Positions 1 to 8,442 of a stretch of DNA of 34,554 bases are shown here, in pieces. This DNA is from Fidelibacterota bacterium. Lineage in GTDB: Bacteria > Fidelibacterota > UBA8477 > JABMPR01. The translations under genes were made by a program, and so were the position numbers. The DNA is taken from assembly GCA_021734325.1 (NCBI GenBank), contig JAIPJF010000010.1, positions 1 through 34,554 of the forward strand, in the 5' to 3' direction. Below the pieces are notes generated by a model. It saw nothing but the letters and a program-made list of their open reading frames with translations. It made no database searches and was not told where the DNA came from. Every line of letters starts with the position of its first letter. Within the stretch, counting starts at the first letter, position 1.

Positions 1-301
1 CACCGGCATCCTTGTATACCTTCACTGCAGCAATATCTGCATCCACAGCAGTCCCGGTCAGATCGACAGTGACACTATCAAGTGTGATGTCGCCGCCATT
101 GCCTGCCATCGTGAGAGTAAAGGACAGCATACCATTGTCCACTGTGTTTACACCCATCGAACCCGATATGTCAGATTGGGCTGTTATGGAAATCGAAGTA
201 GCCGCTGTGGCAGTGGCAATCAGGGATAAAATAAAAAGTAGGGCAGTAGGCAAGCGACTTGCCTTTACTCTTTTCCCGTCTGTCTTCACCCCTAATCTCA
301 T
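1..301 (-). CDS. Secreted protein of unknown function, 3' part cut off by the window edge
   Basis: The open frame starts at the ATG whose first base is 301 and stays open for 100 codons to base 1, so the C-terminus is missing. The N-terminus is MRLGVKTDGKRVKASRLP followed by a hydrophobic stretch (TALLFILSLIATATA), a convincing signal peptide after a basic n-region. The mature part visible here is rich in Thr, Ser, Val, Asp and Gly and looks like alternating beta strands of an extracellular beta-sandwich; I recognise no catalytic motif. A GAGAAGAG purine stretch lies directly upstream of the ATG, and a promoter-like sequence and a perfect palindrome lie in the leader. It is divergent from the aldehyde dehydrogenase gene. 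An overlapping + strand frame at 12-329 is judged a shadow of this gene. The function is unknown. Confidence 0.7.
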   Translation of the reverse strand, partial: MRLGVKTDGKRVKASRLPTALLFILSLIATATAATSISITAQSDISGSMGVNTVDNGMLSFTLTMAGNGGDITLDSVTVDLTGTAVDADIAAVKVYKDAG

Positions 302-321
302 TCTCTTCTCAAAACAATTCT

Positions 322-334
322 GGTATTAAATACC
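322..334. promoter_or_regulatory. Perfect 13-bp palindrome in the leader of the left-edge gene
   Basis: The sequence GGTATT-A-AATACC is a perfect inverted repeat of 6 bp around one base. It lies between the promoter-like sequence at 358-385 and the ATG at 301, a place where a dimeric repressor could act. No regulator gene is visible nearby, so an operator role is inference. Confidence 0.35.
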
Positions 335-357
335 GTTTTACTCTTTAATTCGGCCGC

Positions 358-385
358 ATTATATATCCTGGTTCAAAGAATCCAA
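358..385 (-). promoter_or_regulatory. Candidate sigma70-like promoter of the left-edge secreted protein gene
   Basis: On the minus strand a perfect TATAAT (358-363) is preceded after 16 bp by TTGGAT (380-385), a partial -35 match. Initiation near 351 would give a leader of about 50 nt before the ATG at 301. The left copy of the 18-bp inverted element (400-417) lies 14 bp upstream of the -35. Confidence 0.4.
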
Positions 386-399
386 GGAGATAAATCTGG

Positions 400-417
400 C
401 ACTTGACAAATATCACA
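400..417. repeat. 18-bp inverted element, left copy
   Basis: CAC-T-TGACAAATATCACA. It matches the reverse complement of 606-623 at 17 of 18 positions. The position just upstream of the leftward promoter suggests a regulator site; this is inference. Confidence 0.5.
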
Positions 418-605
418 AACCGTTTACACCCTGCTACCAAAGGCTTTGATGCCTCTTACTGGCATTCGTTACTAATTTAATCATAAATACATGAACTATG
501 TCTCTTTAGCCACAATACATGCGTTAAGTCACATGTGTGCATATCATTATTAATATTGAAGTTATCATGCTTATTTCGTGTGGCTTTGCTTTGAATAGTT
601 GCCCA

Positions 606-623
606 TGTGATATTTGTCAGGTG
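606..623. repeat. 18-bp inverted element, right copy
   Basis: The reverse complement reads CAC-C-TGACAAATATCACA, differing from the copy at 400-417 by one base. The pair is inverted and 188 bp apart, an arrangement expected if one regulator controls both divergent genes. Confidence 0.5.
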
Positions 624-645
624 GCTATTTTCAGCGCATGAACAG

Positions 646-659
646 ACCGAATAGTCGGT
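646..659. promoter_or_regulatory. TetR-operator-like palindrome ACCGA-N4-TCGGT
   Basis: Two perfect 5-bp arms, ACCGA and TCGGT, separated by ATAG, lie 136 bp upstream of the aldehyde dehydrogenase start. Half-sites of this kind are common for TetR-family repressors. No tetR-like gene is in the window, so the assignment rests on the symmetry alone. Confidence 0.3.
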
Positions 660-795
660 TCATTTTGATATTCTGCATACCAGGATTCAACTTTCTATGA
701 ATAAATACAATCTAGTTCCTTGGACATTCTGGCTTTTTCCAAGGCGAATCCTATATTTCTACGCAGCAACTAATCATTCATTTTGGAGTCTACAG

Positions 796-2154
796 ATGCG
801 TGCAATCAATCCAAGTTCTGGTCGGCTGATCAAAGAGTTCACTACTCATAGCCCTGAAGAAGCACTCGGGATCACTGAATGCACTCACGAAGCCTGGCTA
901 AAATGGAAACATACTGATTTCAGACATCGACAACATTTAATGCATCAAGCGGCAGAGGTGCTGAGGAATAATAAAGAGACGTATGCACGCCTTATGTCTA
1001 CCGAAATGGGAAAAGTCATTCAAGGCGCCAGAGCAGAAGTTGAGAAATGTGCCTGGGTGTGTGACTACTATGCTGATCAGGCAGAATCCTTTCTTGCTGA
1101 TGAGATTGTTACAACAAATGCCTCCAGAAGTTTTGTCAGTTTTGAACCCCTCGGGGTCGTGCTCGCAGTCATGCCCTGGAATTTCCCCTTCTGGCAGGTA
1201 TTCAGATTTGCTGCCCCGGCCCTGATGGCAGGTAATGCGGGCCTCCTCAAGCATGCCTCGAATGTGCCCGGGTGCGCCCTGGCGATTCAGGATGTATTCC
1301 TTAAGGCTGGGTTTCCCGAAAATCTCTTTAGTACGCTTATGATTCCCGCTTCGCAGGTTAAGGAGATCATTGCACATAAGCATGTTCGAGCTATCACCCT
1401 CACCGGCAGTGAACTGGCCGGGTCTCAGGTAGCAGGCATCGCGGGGCGGGAATTGAAGAAGACTGTTCTGGAACTCGGAGGCTCTGACCCCTATATCGTG
1501 CTGGACGATGCGAATCTGGATGTCTGCATCGGGACCTCTGTGAATGCTCGTATGATCAACACGGGCCAAAGCTGCATTGCTGCCAAGCGATTCATTGTGG
1601 TAGAAGCTGTTAAGCAAGCGTTTGAAGAGCGACAAAAGCAGATCATGTCCAGCATGATAGTAGGAGACCCCCTTGATGAAGACACACAGGTAGGTCCACT
1701 GGCTCGTGAAGATCTACTGGAAGAATTGCATAAACAGGTACAGTCCAGTCTTGACATGGGCGCCCGATTAGTCCTGGGAGGTAAACCCGTGGACAGACCG
1801 GGTGCTTTTTATCAACCGACCATTGTCAGCGACGTTAAAGCGGGAATGAGCCTTTATCATGAAGAGACATTTGGTCCAGTATCCAGCATCATTCCGGTCA
1901 AGAGCACGGAGGAGGCAATTGTCGTGGCCAATGACTCGGATTTTGGGTTAGGGGCATCACTCTGGACTCAGGATCTGAAGCGAGGTGAAAAGCTGGCAAG
2001 ACAGATCGAAAGCGGAGCCGTTTTTATCAATGGCATGACGGCATCCGATCCTAGGCTGCCTTTCGGAGGTATCAAACGCTCCGGGTATGGTCGTGAATTA
2101 TCCTATTTTGGAATTCGTGAATTCGTGAATATTAAATCCATCTGGATAGCATAA
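796..2154 (+). CDS. NAD(P)-dependent aldehyde dehydrogenase, succinate-semialdehyde dehydrogenase (Sad/YneI) type
   Basis: The product (452 aa) should oxidise an aldehyde, most likely succinate semialdehyde, to the acid with NAD(P)+ in the cytoplasm. All catalytic elements of the superfamily are visible: Asn129 in PWNFP, Glu226 in LELGG, Cys260 in GQSCIAAKRF, and ETFGP later. The GQSCIAAKRF motif and the compact length match the YneI/Sad subgroup (about 460 aa). I chose the ATG at 796, not the upstream ATG at 697, because GGAG at 785-788 is well spaced and the protein then begins MRAINPSSG, as the family does. The next gene downstream is an amino-acid permease, so the pair may serve catabolism of GABA or a related amino acid (inference). 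Substrate preference cannot be read from the sequence. Confidence 0.85.
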   Translation: MRAINPSSGRLIKEFTTHSPEEALGITECTHEAWLKWKHTDFRHRQHLMHQAAEVLRNNKETYARLMSTEMGKVIQGARAEVEKCAWVCDYYADQAESFLADEIVTTNASRSFVSFEPLGVVLAVMPWNFPFWQVFRFAAPALMAGNAGLLKHASNVPGCALAIQDVFLKAGFPENLFSTLMIPASQVKEIIAHKHVRAITLTGSELAGSQVAGIAGRELKKTVLELGGSDPYIVLDDANLDVCIGTSVNARMINTGQSCIAAKRFIVVEAVKQAFEERQKQIMSSMIVGDPLDEDTQVGPLAREDLLEELHKQVQSSLDMGARLVLGGKPVDRPGAFYQPTIVSDVKAGMSLYHEETFGPVSSIIPVKSTEEAIVVANDSDFGLGASLWTQDLKRGEKLARQIESGAVFINGMTASDPRLPFGGIKRSGYGRELSYFGIREFVNIKSIWIA

Positions 2155-2244
2155 ATATTTAATCACTCGCTGTATCAACCATTATATCAGCGTGTTAACG
2201 ATAATATATAATGTTACACTTTACTATTGTTTTGTTTAGCAGAG

Positions 2245-2293
2245 GATTCGAAACCGTGGAAGGCGTTTTTTTTTAATGCATATGCTTCGAATC
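2245..2293. repeat. Inverted repeat GATTCGAA / TTCGAATC flanking a T9 run
   Basis: The 8-bp arms (2245-2252 and 2286-2293) are perfect and 33 bp apart. A run of nine T lies between them at 2266-2274. It does not form a standard intrinsic terminator because no compact stem directly precedes the T run. It lies in the 211-bp gap between the dehydrogenase and the permease and could be an operator or a weak RNA structure. Confidence 0.25.
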
Positions 2294-2365
2294 GAGATTT
2301 CCCTCCTTGTTTACTTTGCTAAATCAAATTAAATAAGTCATCATCAATTTGTTAGGAGATTTCCC

Positions 2366-3772
2366 GTGTCCGGTAGTGACCTAGATAATATCAAAGATTT
2401 TAGCGATTCCACAGAATATAAAAGAGATCTGGGTTTACTGGAGGCAGTCTCTATCGTCATCAGTCGAATTATAGGATCTGGAATCTTCCGCACCCCCGCT
2501 CCCATCATGGCCCTGGTTGGCTGCACATCACTTTTCGGCCTGGTTTGGGTTCTCGGTGGCTTGGTGACCATATTTGGAGCGGTTGTTTACGCTGAACTGG
2601 CTGCCATGATGCCCCGTTCTGGAGGACCCTACGTGTATCTCAAAATGGCCTACCACCCATTTTGGGCTTTTCTCCGTGGTTGGGCCATGTTCTTTGTTTC
2701 AGAAACTGCATCCATTGCAGCTGTGGCACTCATTTTTGGCGAGTATCTCAACGCGCTTTGGAAAATAGCCAATGGTGAGGCATTTGGACAGATCACACTT
2801 TTTTTAATTGCCCTTTCTACTATATGGTTGCTCACCATTGTTAATCTCTTTGGTGTTTCGCTTAGCGGTAAAATTCAAAACTTTTTTGGCGTCATTAAAG
2901 TAGTGGCTGTGGGGGGAATTATCGGTGTCAGTTTCACCAGCTGGTCAACGGGTTCACTGTCAAATTTTGTCAATCCACTAATGCCCGATGCCTTTAACGG
3001 ATCTACATTTCTGGCTGTTGGTGCTGCCTTGCGCTATGCATTCTTTGCGTTCAGTGGTTGGGAAGGTGCTACCTACATTGCTGAAGAAGTCAAGAATCCA
3101 AGGCGAAATCTACCCCTTTCCCTCTTCATAGGTATAGTGGGTGTCATGATTCTATATATGGGCGCAAACTCTGCCTATTTATACCAACTCACTCCTGCTC
3201 AAATAGCTGACTCCAATGAGGTAGCCACTGAGGCCATGAAAGTTGCTCTGGGTGCTACAGGCGGAATTCTGATTTCAATTGCAGTTATGTTCAATACTTT
3301 TGGAAATGTCAGTACACAAATTTTGTGTAAGGCAAGGGCCTGGCAGGCCATGGCCCGCGATGGCATGTTCTTCAAAAAATTTGCTGAACTGAGCAAGGTC
3401 CATAAGACACCAAACAATGCCCTGATTGGTCAGGGACTATGGGCAACCGTGCTGCTAACCTTCGCTGTGTCCGCAGCCAATTCCTATGAGACGATCATCG
3501 ATTATTTCTCTGCTACCAGCACGGTCTTTAACATTATGGTTTTTGGAGCGATCTACTTCATACGTAGGAAATATCCCGATGTGGAACGACCTTATAAAGC
3601 CTGGCTGTATCCGTGGAGCTTGATTATTATTCTGGTCATATATGCAGTCTTTTTCGTCATTACGCTGATGACGGCATTTATCCCCTCACTCATGGGCTTG
3701 GGATTGACAAGTACGGGATCGATATACTACTACTTCTACATTTACAAACGTGGTGTTTCCGAGCAAAAATAA
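2366..3772 (+). CDS. APC-superfamily amino-acid permease
   Basis: This is a 468-aa integral inner-membrane protein with about twelve hydrophobic segments. Near the N-terminus, SRIIGSGIFRTP (about residues 33-44) matches the first-helix substrate-binding GSGIF motif of APC amino-acid transporters. EELKNPRRN-like text (AEEVKNPRRNLP, about residues 240-251) is also typical. The L-type transporter/SteT-like branch is the closest I can name. The start is a GTG at 2366 with TAGGAG seven bases upstream. Its placement after a semialdehyde dehydrogenase suggests uptake of an amino acid that is then oxidised; the substrate is unknown. The last few codons are Lys/Glu-rich, as expected for a cytoplasmic tail. 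Confidence 0.85.
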   Translation: MSGSDLDNIKDFSDSTEYKRDLGLLEAVSIVISRIIGSGIFRTPAPIMALVGCTSLFGLVWVLGGLVTIFGAVVYAELAAMMPRSGGPYVYLKMAYHPFWAFLRGWAMFFVSETASIAAVALIFGEYLNALWKIANGEAFGQITLFLIALSTIWLLTIVNLFGVSLSGKIQNFFGVIKVVAVGGIIGVSFTSWSTGSLSNFVNPLMPDAFNGSTFLAVGAALRYAFFAFSGWEGATYIAEEVKNPRRNLPLSLFIGIVGVMILYMGANSAYLYQLTPAQIADSNEVATEAMKVALGATGGILISIAVMFNTFGNVSTQILCKARAWQAMARDGMFFKKFAELSKVHKTPNNALIGQGLWATVLLTFAVSAANSYETIIDYFSATSTVFNIMVFGAIYFIRRKYPDVERPYKAWLYPWSLIIILVIYAVFFVITLMTAFIPSLMGLGLTSTGSIYYYFYIYKRGVSEQK

Positions 3773-3882
3773 ATACGAATCACGAAGAGAAATAGTATCT
3801 AAGCTGTTGCACTGTTCAGAATATTTGATTATTTGATTGATGGTACAGGTGTGTAGAAATATGGAAATTAAAGACAGGAACG

Positions 3883-6279
3883 ATGCCAGAAGCTCAATTC
3901 AATCCCAGTAAAATAGAGACTCTTCATGGTCAGCTCGCTGCCCTACTGAATTCAACACCAGCACTCCCCGAATTTTCAGAAAAATTTTTAGATATCCTGC
4001 TGAGCGAAAGTACTGTTGAGCAAAGAGCAGTGGTCATTTTTGATGCCAACAAGGGTATCATCACCTTTCCCTTTGCTGAAGGGCTTCGGGAGAGCACCAA
4101 ACCTCAGGCATACCGCGACATTAACTCACCCCTGATGGCTGTTTTGCAGAACGCTCAACCTCTCCTGGTAGAACAACTTGATTATTTGGGATTTTGTCAG
4201 GATACATCACTGGTAAAATCACCTCCCACCCTTTGGGCCGGCTGCCCAATCCTCATGAATGGGAAAGCGTTTGCTGCGATTGTTTTTTCTGGGGATTCGA
4301 TGACTTCAACCCAATCCATAAGAAATATTTTTCATACACTCACCCCATTTTGTAAAGTGGTCTCCCCCTATCTTCAGATAAAACTGGATATGGAGAACCT
4401 GAAGAACAGTGAGGAAAAATATAGACGACTTGCAGACAGCTCCATCGATATCACTTTCCAGATCACACTGAATGGATACATCAGCTACATCAGCTCAAAT
4501 GTCAAGACCATCTTTGGTATTGACCCCCGTCACCTGATTGGTAAACACTTTGAATCATTTACTCTCAAAAGTCAGGCCATGAAGATTCGCAACGCGCTAA
4601 AAACCATTGGTGATGGCAAAAGTATACTCAATCTGCCCATCACACAAAAGGATGTCTCCGGTAGCATCACACCGATGGAAATCAATGGTAGCCCCATATA
4701 CCGAGATGGCGAGGTCATAGGTGCACAGGGTACGGTCAGGGATATAAGCGAGCGGCATCAGGCGCAACAGGAAATCGAACGACTGTCCTTTTTTCCAATG
4801 ACCAACCCAATGCCTGTGGTGGAGGTCGATCTCGAGGGAGTGCCCAGCTATATCAATCCCGCTGGCATTCAATTGCTCGATAGAATGAATCTTGATATGT
4901 CCCAGGTTTCCCAGATACTGCCATCCAGCTTCAAGCAGGATATTCGTCGAGCCTTGGAAGAAAAAACGATCATCCCGTCAAGAGAAGTCTCGCTGGATGG
5001 ATTTGATCTCTTATGGTCAGGATTTTTTCTGGAAAATCAAAATTTACTCCATTTTTATGGAACAGATATCACTACCCTCAAAAATACAGAAGCAGAACTC
5101 ATTGCAGCCAAGAAGACCGCCATTAAGAATGAACAGGTCAAGACACTCTTTCTAGCGAATATGAGTCACGAGATCCGGACTCCATTGAACTCGATCCTCG
5201 GATTTACTGAATTGATCGAAGAAGAAGTCAAGCACTCCTATGACAATGATTTGAAGTCATATTTTGACATCATTCGGGCAAGTGGTAAACGCCTTTGGCA
5301 GACGGTCCATGAGATCCTTGATATCTCACAAATCGAGACCGGCACATTTTCATTAAAAATTGAGACCATCGATCTGGCACAGATCCTCAAGGAAATCGCA
5401 AATTCATTTTCCGCCACCGCCGCTGAGAAAAAGATCGATTTAAGGATCGATATACCTGCTGAAGAGATCCAGATAGCAGCAGACGCTTATTGTGCAACCC
5501 AGGCACTTTCAAATCTCGTTGACAATGCCATTAAATATACGAATGAAGGGTATGTAAGCGTTGATACCGAGTTCACGGGTAATGTGGTCAAAGTTCACGT
5601 TCAGGATACTGGCATCGGTATGTCCAAAGGATACCAGGATCAAATGTTTAATGCCTTCTCTCAGGAAAGTACTGGTTATACCAAACATTTCCAGGGCGTG
5701 GGACTTGGACTAGCCCTTGCGCACAGATATTTGAAGCTCATTAAAAGTGATTTGGAGATCCAGAGTGAACAGGATATCGGGACGACCTTCACCATTACCT
5801 TCCCGGTAAATGCTGAGGTACCAGCGTTCGTGATAGAACCAAAGACAACTATCGTTTCTCCAAGCCCGGCACCCTCTGCTCCTGCTTCAGATAGTTCAAA
5901 AAAATATATATTGATTGTTGAAGATGATCCGAACTCTCGCAAACTCGCAGAACTAACACTCAGGAAAGAATTTGACCTCTGTTTCGCTGAATCTGTAATT
6001 GAGGCAAAAAATGAACTTGAGATAAATCAAATTGACCTCATCCTTTTAGACCTCTCCCTTAAAGGCGACGAGGATGGCCTGGACCTGGCCAGATTTGTCC
6101 GAAACCAGGAAACCCTTGCATCCATACCCATTATTGCGCTGACAGCCCATGCGTTCACTTCTGACCGGGATAGGTGTATCGAAGTGGGATGTGACGAGTT
6201 CATTACAAAACCCTTTCGAAGGGCTGATCTTTTGGAATTGATTTATAAATTGATACAGTCGGAAGGCCATAATTTGTGA
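3883..6279 (+). CDS. Hybrid sensor histidine kinase (GAF-PAS-PAS-HisKA-HATPase-receiver)
   Basis: This 798-aa protein has no signal peptide or membrane helix, so it is probably a soluble sensor. A GAF-like domain spans about residues 15-175. PAS domains follow at about 185-300, ending in a PAC-like GTVRDISERH, and at about 305-405. HisKA carries the H-box MSHEIRTPLNS with phospho-acceptor His429. The ATPase domain shows the N box (NLVDNAIKY), DTGIGMS and GVGLGLAL. A Pro/Ser/Ala-rich linker leads to a C-terminal receiver with the acidic EDD patch, phospho-acceptor Asp723 and Lys776. No separate response-regulator gene is adjacent, so the output partner is unknown. A DUF4442 gene follows after 52 nt. 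The AGGA before the ATG is only a few bases away, so the ribosome binding site is weak. Confidence 0.9.
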   Translation: MPEAQFNPSKIETLHGQLAALLNSTPALPEFSEKFLDILLSESTVEQRAVVIFDANKGIITFPFAEGLRESTKPQAYRDINSPLMAVLQNAQPLLVEQLDYLGFCQDTSLVKSPPTLWAGCPILMNGKAFAAIVFSGDSMTSTQSIRNIFHTLTPFCKVVSPYLQIKLDMENLKNSEEKYRRLADSSIDITFQITLNGYISYISSNVKTIFGIDPRHLIGKHFESFTLKSQAMKIRNALKTIGDGKSILNLPITQKDVSGSITPMEINGSPIYRDGEVIGAQGTVRDISERHQAQQEIERLSFFPMTNPMPVVEVDLEGVPSYINPAGIQLLDRMNLDMSQVSQILPSSFKQDIRRALEEKTIIPSREVSLDGFDLLWSGFFLENQNLLHFYGTDITTLKNTEAELIAAKKTAIKNEQVKTLFLANMSHEIRTPLNSILGFTELIEEEVKHSYDNDLKSYFDIIRASGKRLWQTVHEILDISQIETGTFSLKIETIDLAQILKEIANSFSATAAEKKIDLRIDIPAEEIQIAADAYCATQALSNLVDNAIKYTNEGYVSVDTEFTGNVVKVHVQDTGIGMSKGYQDQMFNAFSQESTGYTKHFQGVGLGLALAHRYLKLIKSDLEIQSEQDIGTTFTITFPVNAEVPAFVIEPKTTIVSPSPAPSAPASDSSKKYILIVEDDPNSRKLAELTLRKEFDLCFAESVIEAKNELEINQIDLILLDLSLKGDEDGLDLARFVRNQETLASIPIIALTAHAFTSDRDRCIEVGCDEFITKPFRRADLLELIYKLIQSEGHNL

Positions 6280-6331
6280 GTGCAAGAACTTTAAGCAAAA
6301 GACTTGATCAATGATCCATTGGAAGCAAACC

Positions 6332-6787
6332 ATGCTTGTTCGCTATTTCGGGCTGACAAAGGTGCCGGCGATTTTTTTCGCCCGACCTCGTGTTCATGCC
6401 CTCGAGGAAACTCATTGCGATATTGGCATTCGCCTTAGAAGAAGGACAAAAAACCATCTAAACAGCATGTATATTGGCATTTTGATTCTAGGGGCCGACT
6501 TGGCTGCAGGCCTGCTGGCCATGGACCTTATCTCAAAGAGCGGTCGAAAACTGGTTCTGGTGTTCAAGGATGTTCACGCTGATTTTCTGAAACGAGTGGA
6601 TGCAGACGCCAGGTTCGTCTGTAATGAAGGAAAAGCCATTTCAGCGCTCATTCAAAAGGTAATTGATACTGGTGAACGTCAACATGCAACCCTGAATGTT
6701 TCGGTGATTGCACCTGACAAATACGGAGACGAAATACTCGCGAACGTTACCCTGACTTTATCTCTGAAGGAAAAAACTGTAGATTAG
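6332..6787 (+). CDS. DUF4442 hotdog-fold protein, thioesterase-like
   Basis: The product (151 aa) resembles the DUF4442 branch of the hotdog superfamily. It has a short N-terminal helix ending in FFARPRV, the segment RRRTKNHLNSMY, then GADLAAGLLAMDL, where family members have the hotdog helix, followed by beta strands. Relatives of this fold act on acyl-CoA or acyl-carrier thioesters, but no reaction has been established for DUF4442 that I can cite. I chose the ATG at 6332 because GGAAG lies six bases upstream; an in-frame ATG at 6311 has no such site. The gene ends inside the stop codon of the convergent protease gene (4-nt overlap, 6784-6787), so no terminator fits between them. Confidence 0.7.
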   Translation: MLVRYFGLTKVPAIFFARPRVHALEETHCDIGIRLRRRTKNHLNSMYIGILILGADLAAGLLAMDLISKSGRKLVLVFKDVHADFLKRVDADARFVCNEGKAISALIQKVIDTGERQHATLNVSVIAPDKYGDEILANVTLTLSLKEKTVD

Positions 6788-8442
6788 AAATCAGATTTTC
6801 TTTGCTTGCCAGCCAGTATCTCATTCACCTCGCTGGTTGATGCTAATAATTCAATCGCTCTATTAACAACCGGATCATATTTTAGTGAGGCTGCAACCCT
6901 GGCGCCATTTCCTCCAATAACACTGGCTATCTCGGTTTCCAACCCACTCAATAGTTGCACCCGGTTTGTCTGCATTTCCTCCTGCTGTCGAACGAGTTCC
7001 AACTCTGATAATTTTGCACGAAGCACATCCAGCTCAGGAGCAATGACACTTGAAGAATCAATAATAGCAGACGATTCATCAATCCAGTGCTGAAGTTTTG
7101 TCTTTGGATACGAATTGTTGACCTGTAACCACTGATAGAAACTATCGATTTGCGTATCTGCCAGATTTATTGGCAATGTGATTCCAGGATGGGAATTGCT
7201 GTAATCCAATGCGTATTTGAAAAACAGTCGTTTTCTCCACATTTCCCGCTCCAGATCGCTTAAACTGAGGTTCTCAACCTCAAGATCGGGTCTGACACCT
7301 TCACCTGATTTGAATTCCCGGTTATTGCCGGAGAAGAATAACAGCTTGTCTGAATCAGGTAAATCTTCATAGATGATATTTTCTGCAATTTCACGTTTCT
7401 GGATCAACCTGCCACTTGGTAGGTAATATTTTGCCGTGGTCAATTTCAGACGCGTCTCAGGAGAAAGCTGGGTCACCGTTTGAACCAAACCTTTTCCAAA
7501 GGTAGGTTCACCTATCACGACAGCTCGATCATAGTCCTGAAGTATCCCTGAAAGTATTTCTGAAGCGGAAGCGGAGCCTCCATCAACCAGAACGGCCATG
7601 GGGAGCTGGAGATCAACAACCGCAGGACGTTTAGAAAGGTATTTTCTGTTTGAGCGTTGGATCCTCCCCCGTGTTTCCAGTAACAGGCGATCTTGATCCA
7701 AGAAAAGGTCAGCACTCATTAACGCTGAACTGAGCAAACCACCTGGGTTTCCCCGCAAGTCCAGAATTAGACCGTTCAAATTCGCCTTTACCAGGTTCCT
7801 GAGAGCATTTTCAAGATCTTCGGCAGAATATTTTGTAAAATTAGATAATCGAATGTATCCCATCCTGTCCTGTAGTATCCCTGAATAGGAAATATCTGGA
7901 ACTTTGATCAGCTCGCGCTCCAACTCAAAACTCAGCCGCTGTTGTTCTCCAGGACGCTCTATCAACAGGGTGACAGTATCGCCCTGTTCCCCTCGAATCA
8001 TCAAGGATGCATCTTCAAAATCCAAATCTCTGGTCCATACGGAATCAATTTTCAAAATCCTATCGCCTGAGAGGATCCCTTGTTTAAATGCCGGGGTTCC
8101 CACCATGGGCGAGACAACGATCAGGGTATCATTCAATCTTCCTAGATTTACACCTATACCCCCATATTCTCCGTTGGTAATATCATCCAGACGATGGGAA
8201 TTATCATTGTACAAATGTTCAGAATACGGGTCCAATTCATCCAACATGCCCTGTATGGCAGCATCAGATAGTTTTTGAGGGTCGATCTCGGCAACATATC
8301 TGCTCAGGATAGCCCGGTAAACCTGATCTATCGCACTTACCCCATCGTTCTCTTTTGATTTGGTTTGGGCAAAAATCATTTGCACGCCCATTAGTACGCT
8401 GAGCGTGAGCAGGATTATTCTTTTAAGGGGAGAAAATCTCAC
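6784..8442 (-). CDS. S41-family C-terminal processing peptidase (CtpA/Prc type)
   Basis: This is a 552-aa exported serine protease. The N-terminus has a signal sequence with a hydrophobic core, LKRIILLTLSVLMGVQMIFA. A PDZ domain (about residues 90-175, with GGIGVNL) precedes the protease core. The core shows LILDLRGNPGG, then DGGSASASE with nucleophile Ser292, and IGEPTFGKGLVQ with the general base Lys317. The Ser/Lys spacing of 25 matches E. coli Prc. The C-terminal ~170 residues are helical and family-variable. Such proteases trim C-termini of periplasmic proteins and often regulate envelope or peptidoglycan enzymes. The start is a GTG overlapping the tmk stop codon (GTGA), so it is probably translated by coupling as the last gene of the rsmI-tmk operon. 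Confidence 0.93.
   Translation of the reverse strand: MRFSPLKRIILLTLSVLMGVQMIFAQTKSKENDGVSAIDQVYRAILSRYVAEIDPQKLSDAAIQGMLDELDPYSEHLYNDNSHRLDDITNGEYGGIGVNLGRLNDTLIVVSPMVGTPAFKQGILSGDRILKIDSVWTRDLDFEDASLMIRGEQGDTVTLLIERPGEQQRLSFELERELIKVPDISYSGILQDRMGYIRLSNFTKYSAEDLENALRNLVKANLNGLILDLRGNPGGLLSSALMSADLFLDQDRLLLETRGRIQRSNRKYLSKRPAVVDLQLPMAVLVDGGSASASEILSGILQDYDRAVVIGEPTFGKGLVQTVTQLSPETRLKLTTAKYYLPSGRLIQKREIAENIIYEDLPDSDKLLFFSGNNREFKSGEGVRPDLEVENLSLSDLEREMWRKRLFFKYALDYSNSHPGITLPINLADTQIDSFYQWLQVNNSYPKTKLQHWIDESSAIIDSSSVIAPELDVLRAKLSELELVRQQEEMQTNRVQLLSGLETEIASVIGGNGARVAASLKYDPVVNRAIELLASTSEVNEILAGKQRKSDF

Larger units (their letters stand above)
302..795. other. Divergent intergenic region with several symmetric elements
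   Basis: This is the only gap longer than 300 bases. It separates the left-edge secreted protein gene (minus strand) from the aldehyde dehydrogenase gene (plus strand). It holds a promoter-like sequence for the leftward gene (358-385), a perfect 13-bp palindrome (322-334), two inverted copies of an 18-bp element (400-417 and 606-623) and a TetR-operator-like palindrome (646-659). I see no convincing ORF, tRNA or structured RNA in it. A frame upstream of 796 (from 697) is open but has no ribosome binding site and does not match the aldehyde dehydrogenase family. Confidence 0.6.

Noticed and set aside
12..329. 105-codon + strand frame at the left edge
   Set aside because: The minus strand of the same bases encodes a signal peptide and a coherent secreted protein with a promoter and ribosome site. 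The + frame has neither.
697..795. 33-codon N-terminal extension of the aldehyde dehydrogenase
   Set aside because: No ribosome binding site at 697, unusual hydrophobic composition, and the family N-terminus begins at the ATG at 796, which has GGAG upstream.
937..1635. 232-codon minus-strand frame inside the aldehyde dehydrogenase
   Set aside because: Antisense shadow of a gene with all catalytic motifs; the predicted protein has no recognisable features.
2245..2293. Intrinsic terminator after the aldehyde dehydrogenase
   Set aside because: The T9 run lies inside the loop of the GATTCGAA repeat and no compact GC stem precedes it, so it does not meet the terminator pattern.
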